A stretch of DNA of 15,419 nucleotides, taken from JAXLWB01 sp046328715. Lineage in GTDB: Bacteria > Chloroflexota > Anaerolineae > Caldilineales > Caldilineaceae. The stretch is from contig JAXLWB010000086.1 of NCBI GenBank assembly GCA_046328715.1, positions 1-15,419 on the forward strand, given 5' to 3'. This document shows, piece by piece, positions 11,388-15,419 of this stretch. The notes below the pieces were generated by a model that did not search any database, had not been told where the DNA came from, and was given only the letters and a program-made list of their open reading frames with translations. The position numbers and the translations under genes are program-made. Position 1 is the stretch's first letter; every line of letters starts with the position of its first letter.

Positions 11388-13955
11388 ATGAAACCGATTC
11401 TTCGTCTTGCTTGGCGGGGTGCATTGCGCCGTCCGCTCCAGAGCCTCTTCTTTATCCTGGGCGTTGCCATTGGGGTAGCGATGATTGTCGCCATTGACCT
11501 GGCTAATGGTTCTGCCCAACGTGCCTTTGCACTCGGTACAGAAACCGTGACCGGTCGGGCTACCCACCAAATTTTGGGTGGGCCGAACGGCCTGGATGAA
11601 ACCGTTTACACTCGCTTACGTAGCGAACTCGGTTATCGACTGAGCGCGCCTGTGGTGGAAAGCTGGGTAATCGCCAGCGAACTCGATGCCCAACCAATGC
11701 GTTTGCTAGGCATTGATCCCTTTTCAGAGAACCCCTTCCGCAGTTACATCGGCGTGGGCGATCAGTCCAATGCCCCAGCGCCCGATTATCTTACTCCGTT
11801 AATGACGCAACCCAACACAGTTTTGCTGAGCAGCGCGCTAGCCACCCGCTATGGCCTCTCAACTGGACAATCCCTTACGATCCGTAACGGTAGCAAAACC
11901 CAAACATTAACGATTGTCGGCCTGTTGCAACCCAGCGATGAACTGAGTCGCCGCGCACTCGACAGCCTGCTCATAACTGATATTGCTACTGCCCAGGAGG
12001 TGCTGGACAAGGTCGGCAAGCTTGATCGGATTGATTTGATCGTAGGAGATAAGCAAAATGGTGAGATTGAAAGATTGAGAGATTGGTTGCCAAAGTCGGC
12101 GAGGTTGGTGGAATCGTCGGCCCGCAGCGGGACTGTGAACGAGATGACTGCGGCCTTTCAATTGAATTTGACGGCGCTGAGCTTGTTGGCACTGGTCGTC
12201 GGCCTTTTCCTCATTTACAACACTGTTACCTTCGGCGTGATTCAGCGACGACCGGTCCTAGGCAGTTTGCGTGCATTGGGAATGACCAGTCGTGAGATCT
12301 TTGCGTTGATCTTGCTCGAAGCAGGTGTACTCGGTTTGATCGGGACAGCACTTGGTCTAGTCCTCGGCGTCGTATTAGGGCGCGGTGCGGTACAGCTAGT
12401 AACCCAGACGATCAACGATCTCTTCTTTGTGGTCTCGGTGCGTGAAATTGAAATTCCTGCCTTTACATTGTTCAAAGGCGCCTTGATTGGTATAGTAGCG
12501 GCTTTGGTCGGAGCTGCCATCCCTGCTTGGGAGGCAACCAGCGTACCGCCGGCTGGTGCGTTGAAACGTAGTTCGGTCGAAGATCGGGCACAGGCACTGT
12601 TGCCTTGGATCAGTGTCGGTGCCGTTGTGCTCTTGCTGATCGGTGGGCTTTTGTTGATCCCTGATTGGAATCTGCTCTTTGCCTTTGGTGGACTCTTCGG
12701 CGTGATCCTCGGCTGTGCGCTGTTGACGCCAGCGATCACTTATGGCTTGATGCAATTGGTTCAACGGCTGGCACGAAGCAGTGGTGTGATCGCACGCATG
12801 GCACCACGCTCGATCAATCGTTCACTCAGCCGTACCTCCGTGGCTGTGGCTGCATTGATGGTAGCGGTCAGCGTCATTATTGGCGTTGGGGTGATGATTG
12901 GCAGTTTCCGTCTTACGGTCGTACGCTGGCTGGAGGATGTCTTGCAAGCGGACATTTATATTTCGCCCGCCAACATGCTCAACAGCCAAGCTTCACTGAC
13001 ACCCGATTGGGTAGAACGTCTGACGAGTTTGCCAGGGATCGTGCGATCTGCCACCACGCGTAATGTTGAGGTTGCTGCGTGGGTTGAGGACAAGGAGAAT
13101 CCGCAATCGGAACTCTCTCTCCAACTGGTAGCCTTGAGTAATGACCTCGCCGGAGATCGGCGGCGTTACCGATCTGCCATCGGTGACAACGCGACAACCT
13201 GGCAAGCATTGCAGGCTGGCGACATCTTGATCAACGAGCCGATGGCCAATCGCTACAAGGTTGGCGTTGGCGATTCTGTAACGCTCCAAACCGATCAAGG
13301 TCCCTATGCGTTCCGAGTGGTGGGTGTTACGGTTGACTTTGACGTCAATCCCACTGCTTTTATGTACGATCCGATCTATCGTCAATGGTGGAATGACCAA
13401 GAGATTACAGCGGTGGCGCTCTTTGTTGCACCCGACGTGGATGTAGACGAAAAGGCACAGGAGATTCGACAAATTACGGCAGGTCAGATCGATTTATTGG
13501 TGCGGTCCAATCGCGGTATGCGTACAGAAGCCTTGGTGGTCTTTGACCGCACCTTTGCGATTACTGTGGCACTGCAACTGCTCGCCACCCTTGTCGCCTT
13601 CATTGGCATTCTTAGTACATTGATGAGCTTGCAACTGGAGCGCACACGCGAGATCGGCGTGCTGCGTTCCACCGGCATGACGCGCCGCCAACTCTGGCGG
13701 CTCTCGCTTTACGAAACTGGACTGATCGGCAGCGTAGCAGGTCTGATCGCCATGCCAGTGGGATTGCTGCTGGCGATCATCCTCATCTACATCATTAATC
13801 TACGTTCCTTCGGCTGGACACTGGAACTCTCGATGCAGCCCGGTCAATTTGCCCAAGCGTTCTTGGTTGCAATTGGTGCAGCACTGCTGGCCGGAATCTA
13901 CCCGGCATGGAAAATGGGGCAGACGCAGCCCGCAGTGGCAGTGCGATCGGAGTAA
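11388..13955 (+). CDS. FtsX-like ABC permease with two MacB-PCD/FtsX modules (YbbP-like, 10 TM)
   Basis: An 855-aa permease made of a duplicated plan. The N-terminal basic start LRLAWRGALRRPLQS and TM1 (about 18-38) are followed by an extracytoplasmic domain (40-260) and three helices (262-280, 305-330, 362-382) with the FtsX motif QRRPVLGSLRALGMTSREI. Two linker helices follow (405-425, 430-452). The second module has TM at 485-506, an extracytoplasmic domain (508-722) and helices at 724-747, 776-803 and 825-842 with the matching motif LERTREIGVLRSTGMTRRQL. Ten helices and two large outside domains fit the YbbP-like group, thought to move or extract lipids or lipoproteins; the cargo is unknown. 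It is paired with the ATPase upstream. There is no good Shine-Dalgarno before ATG 11388, so translation may depend on the upstream gene. Residues 226-233 come from an octamer array. Confidence 0.92.
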   Translation: MKPILRLAWRGALRRPLQSLFFILGVAIGVAMIVAIDLANGSAQRAFALGTETVTGRATHQILGGPNGLDETVYTRLRSELGYRLSAPVVESWVIASELDAQPMRLLGIDPFSENPFRSYIGVGDQSNAPAPDYLTPLMTQPNTVLLSSALATRYGLSTGQSLTIRNGSKTQTLTIVGLLQPSDELSRRALDSLLITDIATAQEVLDKVGKLDRIDLIVGDKQNGEIERLRDWLPKSARLVESSARSGTVNEMTAAFQLNLTALSLLALVVGLFLIYNTVTFGVIQRRPVLGSLRALGMTSREIFALILLEAGVLGLIGTALGLVLGVVLGRGAVQLVTQTINDLFFVVSVREIEIPAFTLFKGALIGIVAALVGAAIPAWEATSVPPAGALKRSSVEDRAQALLPWISVGAVVLLLIGGLLLIPDWNLLFAFGGLFGVILGCALLTPAITYGLMQLVQRLARSSGVIARMAPRSINRSLSRTSVAVAALMVAVSVIIGVGVMIGSFRLTVVRWLEDVLQADIYISPANMLNSQASLTPDWVERLTSLPGIVRSATTRNVEVAAWVEDKENPQSELSLQLVALSNDLAGDRRRYRSAIGDNATTWQALQAGDILINEPMANRYKVGVGDSVTLQTDQGPYAFRVVGVTVDFDVNPTAFMYDPIYRQWWNDQEITAVALFVAPDVDVDEKAQEIRQITAGQIDLLVRSNRGMRTEALVVFDRTFAITVALQLLATLVAFIGILSTLMSLQLERTREIGVLRSTGMTRRQLWRLSLYETGLIGSVAGLIAMPVGLLLAIILIYIINLRSFGWTLELSMQPGQFAQAFLVAIGAALLAGIYPAWKMGQTQPAVAVRSE
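12063..12086 (+). repeat. GAGATTGA-type octamer array inside the permease gene
   Basis: Three units stand in exact 8-base register: GAGATTGA (12063), AAGATTGA (12071), GAGATTGG (12079). They are translated as part of the segment GEIERLRDWL in a variable linker of the first extracytoplasmic domain. The local codon use (ATT, AGA, TTG) differs from the GC-rich flanks. The unit differs from the ATGACAAG-type family but shares its period. Confidence 0.55.
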
Positions 13956-13957
13956 GT

Positions 13958-15419
13958 TCACTCAATCATCATTTGCTCAATCTGATCCGCAACCTGCCCG
14001 TAAATCGGCGACTCGCTGCGATTCAAACGAATCTGGTTAGCGACGCGTTTGAGCAGCCCAGGATTGACCTCGCCCAGCCCGGCGGTCATGTTGAACCAAA
14101 GGCGACAGAGCTCTTGGTTTTCGTGTGTGGCAGCGCGCAATGCGATCTCGGCGGGTGAAGTAGCGTTGAGGTTGGGATTTCCAGCATTGAGTCCCAATTC
14201 GCGCCAGGCGTTGACCCAATAGTAGGAGAGCATTGGGTTGATTAGGCCACGCATCCGGCCCCATAGCGGATCGTCCTCCTGCACCAGGTAAAAGAAGGAG
14301 AGATAGTAGGGACGGGACTGCGCATAGTCACGATGAATCTGGGAAAGTTCACCCGCGCGTACCGAAGCGTACGATGCCATGTACCAGCGCAAATCTTCCA
14401 ATGTTGCACCTGGCTCGCCCGCTTCGATTGCTTCCCATTGTAGACGGCAAGCATAGAGATAGCTGCGTGCCGAAGCAGCAAAATCCTGTGAACGTTGGAG
14501 CATGGCAGTTTTGGCCAGAGTTCGTGCTTTTTCTGGTGTTGCTGGTAGATTGTCAGGTAATTCGACATTGTCTACATCAGTCCATACGGGTTCGAGGGCA
14601 GGATCGTTGCGAAAGGGAACGCTGGCGCTGCCTGGCAACATATAACGATCATTAACCTTGACGATCGACTCGCGTGTTTCCAAATCGTCTAACAGACTTT
14701 GAATGTACTCAATTTGATCGTGATCGTTGAGTAAGATCGAGGCCAACTCGGCGCGGTCGATCTCCAAACCTGCATTCAGCACCGCGTAGACAAAGCCCGA
14801 TTCGGCACGGCGCACAAAGTCGGCTTCGCTCTCAATGCCAGCCGCCAGCCAAACCGGTGCATGCACTGATGCTACTTGTTCCCCATAGTCAAAGACTCGT
14901 TGTCGAAACCCCATCTGCCAGATCTGGCGCAGCGTGGTTTTGCTACGAATCAAGCCCTGCGTCTCATAACGTTCACACAGTTCTTCGAGCAATTCATCGG
15001 TGGTGCGTGCGCCGGGTCGGGCAATGAGTTCTCGATAGATATCGCGTAGCACATCACGCCTGGTTGCAAAATCGACCGAAGTCATCTTGAGCCGATTGAA
15101 GATTTGCATGTACTGGGTGCGCAAGGGCGGACGCAGTGAAGAAGGTTCTTCAAGCTGTTCAAGCAAGGTGTTCGCAGCCAATTGGGTATGGGTAAATTGA
15201 CCGTTGAGAGGTTCCGAGCGTTGATAGCGCAAGTTCCAATCGCCCGGTGCGTCAAAATCTTTGGGCGCAACATAGAGTTGCGAATCTTTGAGAAAGAGTA
15301 AGAGCAGGTCACTGTTGTCTTCTAGCCAATTTTTAAATTGCGAGAAGCCAAAGTTTGCCTCATTAAACGCAGGATCCATAAGCAACATGGTCTGTTTCAA
15401 TTTGGCTGCTAAGACTGGT
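13958..15419 (-). CDS. OST-HTH (LOTUS)-domain protein with long helical C-terminal region, partial at window edge
   Basis: The frame is open to the right edge of the window, so the TTG at 15400 is not the true start; about 486 residues are visible. The first about 55 (PVLAAKLKQTM, then MDPAFNEANFGFSQFKNWL, then a short strand QLYVAPKD) match the core of an OST-HTH/LOTUS winged helix, a domain that binds RNA, in bacteria often joined to an N-terminal NYN/LabA-type nuclease. Then come two more helix-rich blocks (about 95-180 and 185-265) that look like further winged helices. A Trp/Tyr-rich helical region (about 285-480; DLRWYMASYA, RPYYLSFFYL, WGRMRGLINPMLSYYWVN) of unknown function ends the protein. 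An upstream NYN domain is expected but lies outside the window. The gene converges on the permease gene with only 2 bases between the stops. Confidence 0.75.
   Translation of the reverse strand, partial: PVLAAKLKQTMLLMDPAFNEANFGFSQFKNWLEDNSDLLLLFLKDSQLYVAPKDFDAPGDWNLRYQRSEPLNGQFTHTQLAANTLLEQLEEPSSLRPPLRTQYMQIFNRLKMTSVDFATRRDVLRDIYRELIARPGARTTDELLEELCERYETQGLIRSKTTLRQIWQMGFRQRVFDYGEQVASVHAPVWLAAGIESEADFVRRAESGFVYAVLNAGLEIDRAELASILLNDHDQIEYIQSLLDDLETRESIVKVNDRYMLPGSASVPFRNDPALEPVWTDVDNVELPDNLPATPEKARTLAKTAMLQRSQDFAASARSYLYACRLQWEAIEAGEPGATLEDLRWYMASYASVRAGELSQIHRDYAQSRPYYLSFFYLVQEDDPLWGRMRGLINPMLSYYWVNAWRELGLNAGNPNLNATSPAEIALRAATHENQELCRLWFNMTAGLGEVNPGLLKRVANQIRLNRSESPIYGQVADQIEQMMIE

Noticed and set aside
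12242..12739. A 165-codon - strand frame opposite the permease
   Set aside because: Lys/Pro/Thr-rich antisense of transmembrane codons; no start signal or family likeness.

Overview
This window most likely comes from a Chloroflexota genome (Anaerolineae/Caldilineae/Ardenticatenia type). I base that on the mix of gene families, not on any marker gene: a large BTAD-ATPase-TPR regulator, a secreted protein with a Thr/Pro stalk of the 'TPTNTPLPA' kind, a 10-TM FtsX-type permease with its ATPase, an OST-HTH protein, and dispersed octanucleotide repeats. No rRNA, tRNA, CRISPR array, transposase or integrase was seen.

Layout. (1) Bases 1-1466 (+): the end of a surface-polysaccharide cluster, with the C-terminus of a GT4 glycosyltransferase overlapping a complete GT2 glycosyltransferase by ATGA. 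The start of this block is visibly more AT-rich than the rest. (2) 1551-5625 (+): a probable sigma-70-type promoter, an 8-TM protein of unknown function, then 4 bases later a SARP/MalT-like regulator of about 1050 aa. (3) 8617-5672 (-): a molybdopterin/[4Fe-4S] oxidoreductase followed by a small kinase-fold protein, probably one transcript, converging on the regulator. (4) 8618-9078: a gene-poor stretch with two inverted repeats. (5) 10176-9079 (-): a secreted stalk protein with an unrecognised C-terminal domain. Its promoter is overlapped by one half of a long inverted repeat. (6) 10547-13955 (+): a MacB/LolD/YbbA-like ATPase and a YbbP-like permease, a two-gene export or lipid/lipoprotein-handling ABC system. 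(7) 15419-13958 (-): a partial protein starting inside an OST-HTH (LOTUS) domain, converging on the permease with a 2-base gap.

The least expected signal is a family of 8-bp units (ATGACAAG, ATGACAGG, ATGAAGGG, AAGACAAG and variants). They are kept in exact 8-bp register at three places: as inverted pairs of short arrays at 5606-5669 and 11303-11372, and as a direct array read through inside the oxidoreductase gene at 6809-6832. A second octamer type, GAGATTGA, lies inside the permease gene at 12063-12086. They look like a dispersed short-repeat family that forms hairpins between genes and is tolerated as extra codons within genes. I see no defence system or other obvious new multi-gene system. 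The best candidates for undescribed biology are this repeat family, the stalk protein and its operator-like repeat, and the OST-HTH protein.
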